Shown here: in pieces, positions 45,133-52,825 of the stretch
Position numbering within the stretch: position 1 is the first letter of the stretch
Layout of the letters: each line of letters begins with the position of its first letter
Source of the DNA: Opitutaceae bacterium
GTDB lineage: Bacteria > Verrucomicrobiota > Verrucomicrobiia > Opitutales > Opitutaceae
Length of the DNA: 64,000 bases
Direction of reading: 5' to 3'
NCBI GenBank assembly: GCA_003164715.1
Contig: PLTZ01000054.1
Location: 39,882-103,881, forward strand
The notes under the pieces: generated by a model
The model's input: only the letters and a program-made list of their open reading frames with translations
Database searches by the model: none
What the model was told of the DNA's origin: nothing
Translations under genes and position numbers: made by a program

Positions 45133-46017
45133 CTATCTCTTTGCCAGGGCCACGCAGGTTGAGGCGATTCCTTCCCTCCACGGCGTCATCCGCAAACCAG
45201 GGAATGCCCGCCTTATTGCCGAGGCGTCAAAACACCTGTAGCCATTGTGCGGTATGGGGCCCGTGCGCGGAGAACTGGATATGGAAACGCGCTTCGTAAA
45301 CTGGGAGGCGGTAAACTCAGCGATCTCTCGGAAGGATGCGACGTCACCTGACACAGCATTCAGCACACCGGCACTGCGTCGAAGGACGAGTTGGCAGAGC
45401 AACGCAGCGACATCCTCAATGTAGATATGATCGCGGAGCTCCTCGCCATCGCCAAAGAGGACAATGGCCTTGCCCGAGCTCGCCAGCCTTCGGAAACGGT
45501 TCGGCCCATAGCCGTCGTGCGGATCGTCAAGCCCGTAGGCGAGGGTGGGGCGAAGAATGGCCAGCGGTCCCGCAAATTCGCTTCGCAGCAGCACCTCGCG
45601 GGCAAGGTGCATCGCCCCGTGCGGCGAGCCAGGTTCGGCGCATGAGGACTCGGAAATGGGCTCGGCCGAGTCCTTGTAGACCGCATCCGAGCTGACGTAG
45701 AGCAGGTGGCCGATATCCGCCCCGTGGATCGCGGTGCAAACGGCCTCGGCCATGCGGACATTCTCAACAAGCATTTCAGGATTCCGGCATGGCGCCCGGG
45801 CAGAGACAAAGATGAGTGTGTCGCCGGGTCGAAGGCGGTTGCGGAGCGCCGCGGCGGCCCCGGGCGAAACGAGGTCGATCTCTGCGCGGCCGAGCGGCAG
45901 CGTCTCGACCCCGGCCGCCTTCAAATGCCGCACGCTGGCGGCGCCGAGGAAACCGGCCGCGCCCAGGACGACCGCCCGAGTTGGCGTTTCGGGGGCGGTT
46001 AGGAGATGGGCAAGCAT
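45133..46017 (-). CDS. Extended SDR-fold protein with altered active site
   Basis: A 294-residue protein with a good N-terminal 'AVVLGAAGFLGAASVRHL', 'LLYVSSDAVYKD' at the usual Ser/Thr position and 'LFGDGEELRDHIYIEDVAAL' in the substrate half. Where catalytic YxxxK is expected the sequence is 'SPHGAMHLAREVL': His133 replaces Tyr and His137 replaces Lys. It lies 6 bases from the altered dehydrogenase at 43855. It may be an inactive or regulatory subunit, or use different chemistry. The rest of the gene is intact, without stops or frameshifts. Confidence 0.75.
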   Translation of the reverse strand: MLAHLLTAPETPTRAVVLGAAGFLGAASVRHLKAAGVETLPLGRAEIDLVSPGAAAALRNRLRPGDTLIFVSARAPCRNPEMLVENVRMAEAVCTAIHGADIGHLLYVSSDAVYKDSAEPISESSCAEPGSPHGAMHLAREVLLRSEFAGPLAILRPTLAYGLDDPHDGYGPNRFRRLASSGKAIVLFGDGEELRDHIYIEDVAALLCQLVLRRSAGVLNAVSGDVASFREIAEFTASQFTKRVSISSSPRTGPIPHNGYRCFDASAIRRAFPGLRMTPWREGIASTCVALAKR

Positions 46018-46039
46018 CAGGGGACGTGCAGCTGGCAGG

Positions 46040-46963
46040 TTACTCTTTAGTTCGCTGGGACAGGCGGACGGTGTTGAAGACTCTGTTGATCCAAATGTCG
46101 TTGTCGATGTTCGTCGAGGGGGCCTCGCAAAGCCCCAGGAAGTGGTCGTACTCGGCCTTCCATGTGGGATCCGGACACCGGAGCGTTTCAGTTTCCTCGT
46201 CCGGCCGGCCGCTCGGGAGCACGCGTCTTCTCAGCGTGAACGTGCTGGGGCCCCACTTGCAGAGGCACTCGATATGGGCGCTGCCTTTCTCCGCATAGAC
46301 GTCGCAGCGAAAGGTATTTCGCCACGATAGCAGGGTCATTTCGAACTCAAGCTCGGGCGAGCTTCCCCGGAACCCAAACTGGAAATGGTCGCAAGCCTTG
46401 TTCTCAAACCGACTGCTGCGCCAGACCTCCGCCTCGACGGACGGTTGCCCGAAAAGGAACAGCGTCCAGTCAAGAAGGTGGGAGCCGAGGTCCGGGAAGA
46501 CCCCCATCCCCTTGTCCCGCCAAGCCGAATTGCGCACATCGCGGGCCGTCCCGTTCCCGTAGAAGAACTTGGCGATGTAGACCCTACCCAACACCCCCGA
46601 ATCGAGCGCCCGCTTTAGCCGGAGGATGTGGGGCTCGAAACGGTGGTTATAAGCGGTGTAGCATACCACCCGGTTCTTCATCGCGATCGCCTTTAGCTCG
46701 AGCAGTTCGCCTTCAGATTCGGAGATGAGGGGCTTCTCCACGAGCACGTGCTTCCCAAGCGCGAGAAGGTATCTAACGAGCGTAATCTTGGCGTCATCGG
46801 GAGTGCAGACGAGCGCCGCATCGTAGTCGCCCACCGGCACGTCCTCGATCCGGCGGTACCCGGCCTCAGGCGATACGGGGTCCACGGTCGCGACGACGTC
46901 GGCTCCGGCAATGGCGAGCCGCTTCCTGCCCTGCACGCCCAGTCCGGCGACGACCATTCTCAT
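46040..46963 (-). CDS. Gfo/Idh/MocA-family oxidoreductase
   Basis: A 307-residue NAD(P)-dependent oxidoreductase from ATG 46963, which overlaps the upstream stop by ATGA; the longer upstream reading is inside the neighbour. 'MRMVVAGLGVQGRKRLAIAG' is the Rossmann motif, 'GKHVLVEKPLISESEGE' carries the catalytic Lys, and 'GMGVFPDLGSHLLDWTLFLF' contains the conserved Asp/His pair (DxGxHxxD). It probably oxidises or reduces a sugar or sugar nucleotide hydroxyl. Coupling to the kinase/nucleotidyltransferase fusion suggests they act on one sugar. Confidence 0.82.
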   Translation of the reverse strand: MRMVVAGLGVQGRKRLAIAGADVVATVDPVSPEAGYRRIEDVPVGDYDAALVCTPDDAKITLVRYLLALGKHVLVEKPLISESEGELLELKAIAMKNRVVCYTAYNHRFEPHILRLKRALDSGVLGRVYIAKFFYGNGTARDVRNSAWRDKGMGVFPDLGSHLLDWTLFLFGQPSVEAEVWRSSRFENKACDHFQFGFRGSSPELEFEMTLLSWRNTFRCDVYAEKGSAHIECLCKWGPSTFTLRRRVLPSGRPDEETETLRCPDPTWKAEYDHFLGLCEAPSTNIDNDIWINRVFNTVRLSQRTKE

Positions 46964-48516
46964 TCGTATTGCGTCTGCTTCTGGAGCTTCTGGAGCTTCT
47001 TCAGCATCTCGTCCGGCGAGATGGGCTGATTGCCGTCGCGCTCGCACGCTATTGCGGCGGCCACCGAACCCAGGATCGAGGCGGTGACCGGGCAGCCGCC
47101 CCGCACGAGGGAGAGTGAGGCATAGGCCAGAAGGGCGTCTCCAGCCCCGACAGCATCGACGACATAGTCTGTCAGGCTGTCGACGGTCAGGAAAGAGCGC
47201 ACATTCGGGTCGGGAGCCCGGTACGTGATGATTCCCCTCTCGCCCATCTTCAGGATGAGATACCTGCATTTGGTCTTCCGGTAGAGTTCGAGCGCCAGTG
47301 GTCGAATGGTCGAATCCTGGTCGCCCATGGAGAACCGCGCCTCCCTCTCGTTTGGCGTTATGAGGTCAAAGCCCTGGAATTCCAGTATGTTGCCCCACCG
47401 GCTGGCCACCTGGCTGTCCGCAACCCGAAGAGCCCCCTTCGGGATTGCGGCCGCTAGCTCTGGAATCGTGCGCCCGTTGAAGATTCCGTGACGAAAGTCG
47501 CTGAAGACTACGACCTCGGCCTTTGACGATGAAATCGAGCTCTTGAATTTCCCGAGTGTCCTGTCCGAAACCGGGCGGTTATCGAGCTTGTCGACCTTGA
47601 GCATCCGGTAACCTCCCGCCGTGAACACGTTCTTCTGCGTCGTCGGCCGGGTCGGGTCGATGATGGCATCGCACTCAACGCCATAGTCCTGGAGGTCCTT
47701 GAGGACATAGTCCTTCAGCTCGTCGTCGCCGAGCACGGTGGTGAACTTAACCTCGGCTCCAGCCATCTTCAGGTGTTTTGCGACGATGCCCGCGCCGCCG
47801 ACAAAATCCACCTGGCGATCGTACTTGAGGCTCAGGGTGGGGGTCTTTGTGTTGCCGCCTATGAGGGAGCAGTAGGTGTAGGAGTCGACGATCGTGTCTC
47901 CTGTCACGTGGGCTTTCACGCCCTTGAATTTGAGCAAGGTTTGCCGCAGCCCGTCGAAGGTCAGGCCCTCGGCTTCCATCAGGGTCTGCAGCTTGTCGAT
48001 GGTGAGGTCGGGCGGTTCGCTCTCAATGATTCGCGAGGATGAGTAGACGATGTCGCCAGGGGTGAAGATCACGTCGCCGCCGTAGGCTTCCAGCGCCGTC
48101 ACCTCCTCCCGGGTCTTCGGGTGCATGCCATCCTTGTTGTACTCGTAACCCTTCGCGAAATAATCGGGCTGGATTATCCCGATGTTCTCGATCGGCGTCG
48201 CATTCTCGTCGATGATCACGTAATCGACGATCTCCAGCGCCGCGAGATTCATGGCCCTCAGGGCCTCTGGGACGAACGGCCTGTGGTCGGCCTTGCTGAT
48301 ATGCTGGTCCGTCGTGAGGCTCGCAACCAGGATGTCGGCCTTGCTCTTCGCATACATCAGGTGGCGGATATGGCCCGGGTGCACGAGATCGAACGTCCCG
48401 TGGCACATGATGACCTTCTTCTCGCGGGGTCGTGGGCCTATGATCGCGCACAGCTCCTCCCGCGTCTTGATCTTGCGTTTGTAGGTGACCGCCTCCGCAT
48501 CTGTCGGGCTACTCAT
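46960..48516 (-). CDS. Nucleotidyltransferase-PfkB kinase fusion (HldE domains in reversed order)
   Basis: A 518-residue bifunctional protein. Residues about 33-165 are a cytidylyltransferase-fold domain with 'VIMCHGTFDLVHPGHIRHL' (HPGH at 46-49) and 'SSSRIIE' (the ISST-like motif). Residues about 195-510 are a PfkB-family kinase with 'GDTIVDSYTY', 'DFVGGAGIVAKHLK' and the anion hole 'AVGAGDALLAYAS' (GAGD 457-460). In HldE of ADP-heptose synthesis the kinase comes first and the nucleotidyltransferase last; here the order is swapped. It likely phosphorylates and activates a sugar, perhaps a heptose, but neither partner heptose isomerase nor phosphatase is visible in the window. Confidence 0.85.
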   Translation of the reverse strand: MSSPTDAEAVTYKRKIKTREELCAIIGPRPREKKVIMCHGTFDLVHPGHIRHLMYAKSKADILVASLTTDQHISKADHRPFVPEALRAMNLAALEIVDYVIIDENATPIENIGIIQPDYFAKGYEYNKDGMHPKTREEVTALEAYGGDVIFTPGDIVYSSSRIIESEPPDLTIDKLQTLMEAEGLTFDGLRQTLLKFKGVKAHVTGDTIVDSYTYCSLIGGNTKTPTLSLKYDRQVDFVGGAGIVAKHLKMAGAEVKFTTVLGDDELKDYVLKDLQDYGVECDAIIDPTRPTTQKNVFTAGGYRMLKVDKLDNRPVSDRTLGKFKSSISSSKAEVVVFSDFRHGIFNGRTIPELAAAIPKGALRVADSQVASRWGNILEFQGFDLITPNEREARFSMGDQDSTIRPLALELYRKTKCRYLILKMGERGIITYRAPDPNVRSFLTVDSLTDYVVDAVGAGDALLAYASLSLVRGGCPVTASILGSVAAAIACERDGNQPISPDEMLKKLQKLQKQTQYE

Positions 48517-48663
48517 GCTGATTAGGTTGTGAGGGTCGTTGGATCATTCGGGTGAGGGATTCTGAACTGCGGCCGATCCAATGCTGTTCTAGGATGTCTT
48601 CGGTGAAAAGAGCATTTGCCTAGCCACGATTGCGTGGAACCGCGAGAGCTTCGAATAATGCTC

Positions 48664-49590
48664 TCATGCGGCGCGGGGCAGGCACTCGTTTGATTGGACA
48701 TGGCCGCCAACGGGTCGCTCACTTGGGTGGCATTCGCCATTTGTAAAGCCTCGGTGCCAGCGGGTACATGAACCTCGGAATTCTAATCCTGGGCAGGCTG
48801 AAAACAGGTGCGAAGGTTGTGCGGGACTGACCTTGAATTCGGTCATTTCATGGATTGTGCCCCTGGGAAGCGTTTGTTCTCCAATGGCTTTCACCTCTTT
48901 TGCACTGAAGAAACGCATGTCGAGCTTCTTGCCGATGAGTCTCCTGCCCAGATTCCAGCCCAGCGCCTGAAGGCACAAGAAGAGAGCGATCGGCGTCATC
49001 TCAAACACAAACAGGGTGCCGTTCGGCTTAAGCACCCGGCCGAATTCCCTGAAAGCCCTGCTAAGGTTGGAAATCGAATCGTTCACCTTGTCGCCGACCA
49101 TGTGGTGGATCGCATAGAAGCAGACAATTGCGTCCACGGATGCGTCGGCCAGCGGCATCGCATAGGCCGACCCAAGTACCCTCAGATCCACCTGGCGATT
49201 CACGCGGATGGACTTGAAGGACGGCTCAAGGCCGATGATCTCAACGCCATCGGGCCTTGCGTAGGGCAATCCCGGGCCGCAGCCGACATCCACAAGCAGC
49301 ATCCCCGGCTTGAGCGACCTTGTTAGCGATTCAATCTGCTGAGCGTAGCCGAAGCTCCAATCGCCCGGGTTCAGCTTGCCATGCATCATGAACTCAAACG
49401 TGTCGTCAAAGAACGATTCCGTCGCCTCGGGCAGCATCACCGCGACATCATCGCGTATCGAACCGCGAAACCCCGACGAGGGGCACAGGATCTCGCTTCC
49501 GTTGACGGTCAGCGGCGCGTGGCACTCGGGACAGCACAACCAGCGGGTGATTCGGGTTGAGGTTGCGGAGGGATCCGATGGCATGCTCAT
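48664..49590 (-). CDS. SAM-dependent methyltransferase with a probable C-terminal frameshift
   Basis: The first 255 residues or so are a good methyltransferase: N-terminal Cys cluster ('WLCCPECHAPLTV'), SAM motif 'LLVDVGCGPGLPYARPDG' and 'VDAIVCFYAIHHMVGDK'. After 'EMTEFKVSPAQPS' the annotated frame becomes Cys/His/Arg-rich and unlike protein. A different frame picks up immediately with a natural-looking basic tail ending 'RIRIPRFMYPLAPRLYKW' and stops at 48719. A one-base shift near 48805-48834 (a T-run lies at 48813-48814) would restore it, so this is either a recent mutation or a sequence error. The start overlaps the upstream epimerase by ATGA. Confidence 0.75.
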   Translation of the reverse strand: MSMPSDPSATSTRITRWLCCPECHAPLTVNGSEILCPSSGFRGSIRDDVAVMLPEATESFFDDTFEFMMHGKLNPGDWSFGYAQQIESLTRSLKPGMLLVDVGCGPGLPYARPDGVEIIGLEPSFKSIRVNRQVDLRVLGSAYAMPLADASVDAIVCFYAIHHMVGDKVNDSISNLSRAFREFGRVLKPNGTLFVFEMTPIALFLCLQALGWNLGRRLIGKKLDMRFFSAKEVKAIGEQTLPRGTIHEMTEFKVSPAQPSHLFSACPGLEFRGSCTRWHRGFTNGECHPSERPVGGHVQSNECLPRAA

Positions 49591-50600
49591 GACGGGGTCC
49601 TCGTATTGAGGAAGCTGAACCAGTTCCGCGTGGCCTTTTCGATCGAGGCGGGATCCCAGATGGGCGCCTCGCGCCAGTAGTCAATCGCGCCCAGCATGAG
49701 GGAGACGCCTTCCTCAAAGGTCACCCTTGGCTTCCATCCGAGGACCCGCTGTATCTTGGAGATGTCCGCCCACGTGCATTCCGGCTCACCGGGTCTCTTG
49801 GGAAGGGCGACGCGCTCGCCGCCGAGCAGCTCGACCAGCCGATTGACCGTCTGGGGATTGCCGGCCCCAAGGTTGAATACCTCTCCGGCCACGGGCGATG
49901 TTGCGGCGAGATGGAAGGCGCGCGCCACGTCCGTGACGTAGAGGAAGTCGCGCCGCTGGGTTCCGTCTCCCACCACGGTGAGCGGCCTTCCCTTGAGCTT
50001 CTGGGCCAGGAACACGCCGAAGACGGCGCCATAGGCCCCGGAGGTCTTGGACCTCGTCCCGTAGGCGTTGAAGATCCTGATCGAATTCACGGGGAGGCGA
50101 TACACTCGGCCCCAGTGGAGCGCAGCCTGCTCACCCTGGAACTTGCTGAGCGCATAGGGGTATTCGCAGCTGATGGGAGCGTTCTCCGTTGTTGGAAGCT
50201 CAAGCGCCAATCCGTAGCAGGAGGACGACGCTGCATACACGAACTTCGCCACCTTTGCATCCCGCGCGGCCTCAAGCACACAGACCGTGCCCAGAACGTT
50301 CGCCGACATGTAGTCCACCGGACGGTCAATGGAGGGGACGATGTCACCGATCCCGGCGAAATGAATGACGTGGCAGGCGCCGGCATAGACCGAATCCCCG
50401 GGGTTGATCTCGCGCACGTCGCGGGTGTCGACCCGCAGGTCGTTGTTTCCTTTTTGCTGCTCCAGGTTCTGCAGCCGCCCACCGACCAGGTTGTCGATCA
50501 CATGAACCCGAAAACCCTCATCCAGGTAAAGGTCTACCATGTGGCTGCCGATAAACCCGGCGCCACCGGTGACGACAGCAAGCGGCTTCTTGGAGCTCAT
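49587..50600 (-). CDS. Extended SDR nucleotide-sugar epimerase
   Basis: A 337-residue enzyme with 'VVTGGAGFIGSHMVDLYL', 'HFAGIGDIVPSIDRP', 'FVYAASSSCYGLALE' and YxxxK in 'YPYALSKFQGEQAAL'. The C-terminal half has 'FNAYGTRSKTSGAYGAVF' and 'GDGTQRRDFLYVTDVARAF', as in UDP-glucose and UDP-GlcNAc 4-epimerases. It overlaps both its neighbours by ATGA. The sugar is not known; a UDP-hexose or UDP-uronate epimerase is likely. Confidence 0.87.
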   Translation of the reverse strand: MSSKKPLAVVTGGAGFIGSHMVDLYLDEGFRVHVIDNLVGGRLQNLEQQKGNNDLRVDTRDVREINPGDSVYAGACHVIHFAGIGDIVPSIDRPVDYMSANVLGTVCVLEAARDAKVAKFVYAASSSCYGLALELPTTENAPISCEYPYALSKFQGEQAALHWGRVYRLPVNSIRIFNAYGTRSKTSGAYGAVFGVFLAQKLKGRPLTVVGDGTQRRDFLYVTDVARAFHLAATSPVAGEVFNLGAGNPQTVNRLVELLGGERVALPKRPGEPECTWADISKIQRVLGWKPRVTFEEGVSLMLGAIDYWREAPIWDPASIEKATRNWFSFLNTRTPS

Positions 50601-51595
50601 TTAAGGCCCAGCTTCTTGATCACCTTCACGTTAACGAAGCTCTCGTCCGACATCGTGTCCTTGAACCTGCCGTCCTTGAAGGCCTGGCAAAGGCCCCGGA
50701 CGGCGTCCTCGATCGTGCGCTTCGGTTTCCAGCCGAGTTTCTCGAAGATCTTGCGGGAGGAGACATGGTAGGACCGGTTGTCGTTCGAGGGCGTGGTGGT
50801 GATCTGGATGGGAGCCTTCTCCGGGAACTCCTGCTCGACCACGGTCCTCACGAATTCGGCAAGCTGGGAAACAGTGAAGTTCTCATAACCGACATTGAAG
50901 GTCTCACCCGCCACTAGGTTCGTAGGGTATTCGAGCATCTTCACATAGAGCTCGGTCACGTCGTCCACGTGGATGTTCGGGCGCTTCTGCGTGCCGCCGA
51001 AGACGGTGATTAGGCGCCGGTTCACGGCATGGTTCGTCAGGATATTAATTGTGAGGTCAAACCGCATCCTGGGCGAGTACCCGCACACCGTCGCCGGTCT
51101 TAGGGTGATGCAGGTGAAATCGGGGGACTGGTGCTTGAAGAGCAGGGGTTCGCACATCCCCTTGTACTTGTTGTAGAGGGTAAGGGGAACGAGGGGATGA
51201 TGCTCCGTCACCTCAGGGGCGTCGCTCACCCCGTAGACGGAGCTGCTCGAGATGTAGATGAACCGCCGGACCCCGGCCTTCTTCGATGCGATCACCAACG
51301 GCTCAAAGCAGTCAAAGTTGATGGTACGACTTAGGCCCTCGTCCAGTTCGAAGCTCGGGTCATTGGAGATGCATGCCATGTGGATGACTCCATCAACGCC
51401 CCTCACCGCGGCGGCATAGGCCGCAGCGTCGCGGATATCACCCTTTATCACGATCAGCCGCGGATGCTTCGGCAGGCCCGCCGAGCCGAATAGCATGAGG
51501 TCGTAGACCGCCACGTCGTAACCGGCGTCGAGCAGTTTGGGGACGAGAACGCAGCCTTTGTAGCCGGCTCCTCCGGTGACGAGGACCTTTTTCAT
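50597..51595 (-). CDS. Extended SDR nucleotide-sugar epimerase/dehydratase
   Basis: A 332-residue protein starting at ATG 51595 (MKKVLVTGGAGYKGCVLV). 'FIYISSSSVYGVSDAPE' and the catalytic YxxxK 'TLYNKYKGMCEPLL' are present, with 'LRPATVCGYSPRMRFDL' and 'GTQKRPNIHVDDVTELY' in the substrate half. These features match the SDR enzymes often encoded beside FkbM and ThDP genes in O-antigen loci. It is the first gene of the minus-strand group, and a 38-bp element also found before wzm lies 15 bases upstream. Confidence 0.86.
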   Translation of the reverse strand: MKKVLVTGGAGYKGCVLVPKLLDAGYDVAVYDLMLFGSAGLPKHPRLIVIKGDIRDAAAYAAAVRGVDGVIHMACISNDPSFELDEGLSRTINFDCFEPLVIASKKAGVRRFIYISSSSVYGVSDAPEVTEHHPLVPLTLYNKYKGMCEPLLFKHQSPDFTCITLRPATVCGYSPRMRFDLTINILTNHAVNRRLITVFGGTQKRPNIHVDDVTELYVKMLEYPTNLVAGETFNVGYENFTVSQLAEFVRTVVEQEFPEKAPIQITTTPSNDNRSYHVSSRKIFEKLGWKPKRTIEDAVRGLCQAFKDGRFKDTMSDESFVNVKVIKKLGLK

Positions 51596-51610
51596 GAAAT
51601 GGTTCCATTC

Positions 51611-51648
51611 ACGACCGCACGGAGAGGGGGTCGACGTCAATCTGAACT
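51611..51648 (-). repeat. 38-bp upstream element, copy 2 (before the epimerase)
   Basis: Shares 33 of 38 bases with 34724-34761 (first 21 identical on the plus strand). It lies in the 129-base gap between the epimerase and rfbG, 15 bases from the epimerase ATG. Matching position and orientation in two operons argues for a regulatory or leader role. Confidence 0.6.
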
Positions 51649-51724
51649 CGCAGATCCGGTTTGTCTTCGAATTGGCGGCTTGCGGAGTTTGGCCCGGTTG
51701 CGTTAAGCATTGGTTGAACGTTTG

Positions 51725-52822
51725 ATGCCGACTTTTCTCAAATCCTTCGCAGGCAGGCGGGTCCTTATCACAGGGCACACGGGCTTCAAAGGCTCATGGC
51801 TCAGCGAATGGCTAATCGGATTGGGGGCCCAGGTGTGGGGTTTCAGCTTGCCCCCCACCACAAAGCCGGCGCTGTTCAGGCAGCTGGGCCTGGCGGACCG
51901 CCTGAGCCACACGGTGGGAGACCTTCGTGACGCGGACGCGATCGCAAGGGTGCTTGCGGCAGCGAGGCCCGATTATGTATTTCATCTGGCGGCGCAGCCG
52001 ATCGTTCGCACGGCCCACTCAAACCCAGCAGAGACTTGGGCCACCAATGTCATGGGCACCGTCAACCTCCTTGAGGGCTTGAGGAGGCTCAAACACCCGT
52101 GTGCGGCAGTGATTGTCACGACCGACAAGGTTTACCGCTCCTCACCAAACGCGCGCTCGGAGGATCATCCGGTCGGCGCAAACGATCCGTACGGCGGCAG
52201 CAAAGCTGCTGTTGAGATTGCCGTCGAATCGTGGCGCCAGGCGTACTTCCCGGTCCCTTCGGCGCGTGGCAGAGGGTTCCCAAGGGTAGCCATTGCCACG
52301 GCGCGGTCCGGAAACGTCATCGGGGGCGGGGACTGGGCCCGGGATCGTCTCATTCCGGATTGCATCAGGGCGCTTTTGCGTGGTGAACCCATTGACGTGC
52401 GCAATCCTCTGGCGGTTCGACCCTGGCAACATGTGCTGGATCCGCTCGCAGGTTACCTGATACTGGGCGCGGAGCTGCGGGACACCCTGGAGGACCGTCG
52501 AATAGGAAAACTGTCTGAACTCTCGGGCGCATTCAATTTTGGGCCGGCTGCAGCCGACCACCATTCCGTTCGCGAGGTTGTGGCGGAAGTGCTGAAGCGC
52601 TGGCCCGGGAGATGGCGAAAGGTACAGAAAAGGCGCGACCCGCCGGAAACAGGTGTCCTTCGTCTCGATGCCAAGAAGGCTCATCGGCTGCTTGGCTGGC
52701 GGCCCAGGTGGAAGTTCGCCCAGGCGTTGGATCATACCGTCTCGTGGTACCAGTACGCGTCGTCCCCCTCCCGGGCGCTTGAGAAGACGCTTCGGCAGCT
52801 TGCGGAATACACCTCCAGTTAG
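51725..52822 (+). CDS. rfbG: CDP-glucose 4,6-dehydratase
   Basis: A 365-residue SDR starting at ATG 51725 (a TTG at 51710 is also in frame). 'VLITGHTGFKGSWLSEWLIG' is the specific RfbG/DdhB signature, followed by 'FHLAAQPIVRTAHSNP', 'VIVTTDKVYRSS' and YxxxK in 'DPYGGSKAAVEIAVES'. 'RSGNVIGGGDWARDRLIPD' is also diagnostic. It converts CDP-glucose to CDP-4-keto-6-deoxyglucose, the substrate for RfbH encoded 3 bases downstream. It is the first gene of the plus-strand operon. Confidence 0.94.
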   Translation: MPTFLKSFAGRRVLITGHTGFKGSWLSEWLIGLGAQVWGFSLPPTTKPALFRQLGLADRLSHTVGDLRDADAIARVLAAARPDYVFHLAAQPIVRTAHSNPAETWATNVMGTVNLLEGLRRLKHPCAAVIVTTDKVYRSSPNARSEDHPVGANDPYGGSKAAVEIAVESWRQAYFPVPSARGRGFPRVAIATARSGNVIGGGDWARDRLIPDCIRALLRGEPIDVRNPLAVRPWQHVLDPLAGYLILGAELRDTLEDRRIGKLSELSGAFNFGPAAADHHSVREVVAEVLKRWPGRWRKVQKRRDPPETGVLRLDAKKAHRLLGWRPRWKFAQALDHTVSWYQYASSPSRALEKTLRQLAEYTSS

Positions 52823-52825
52823 AAA

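Noticed and set aside
48522..48740. Small minus-strand open frame after the frameshifted methyltransferase
   Set aside because: Composition is not protein-like and it overlaps the alternative end of the methyltransferase; no neighbour support.
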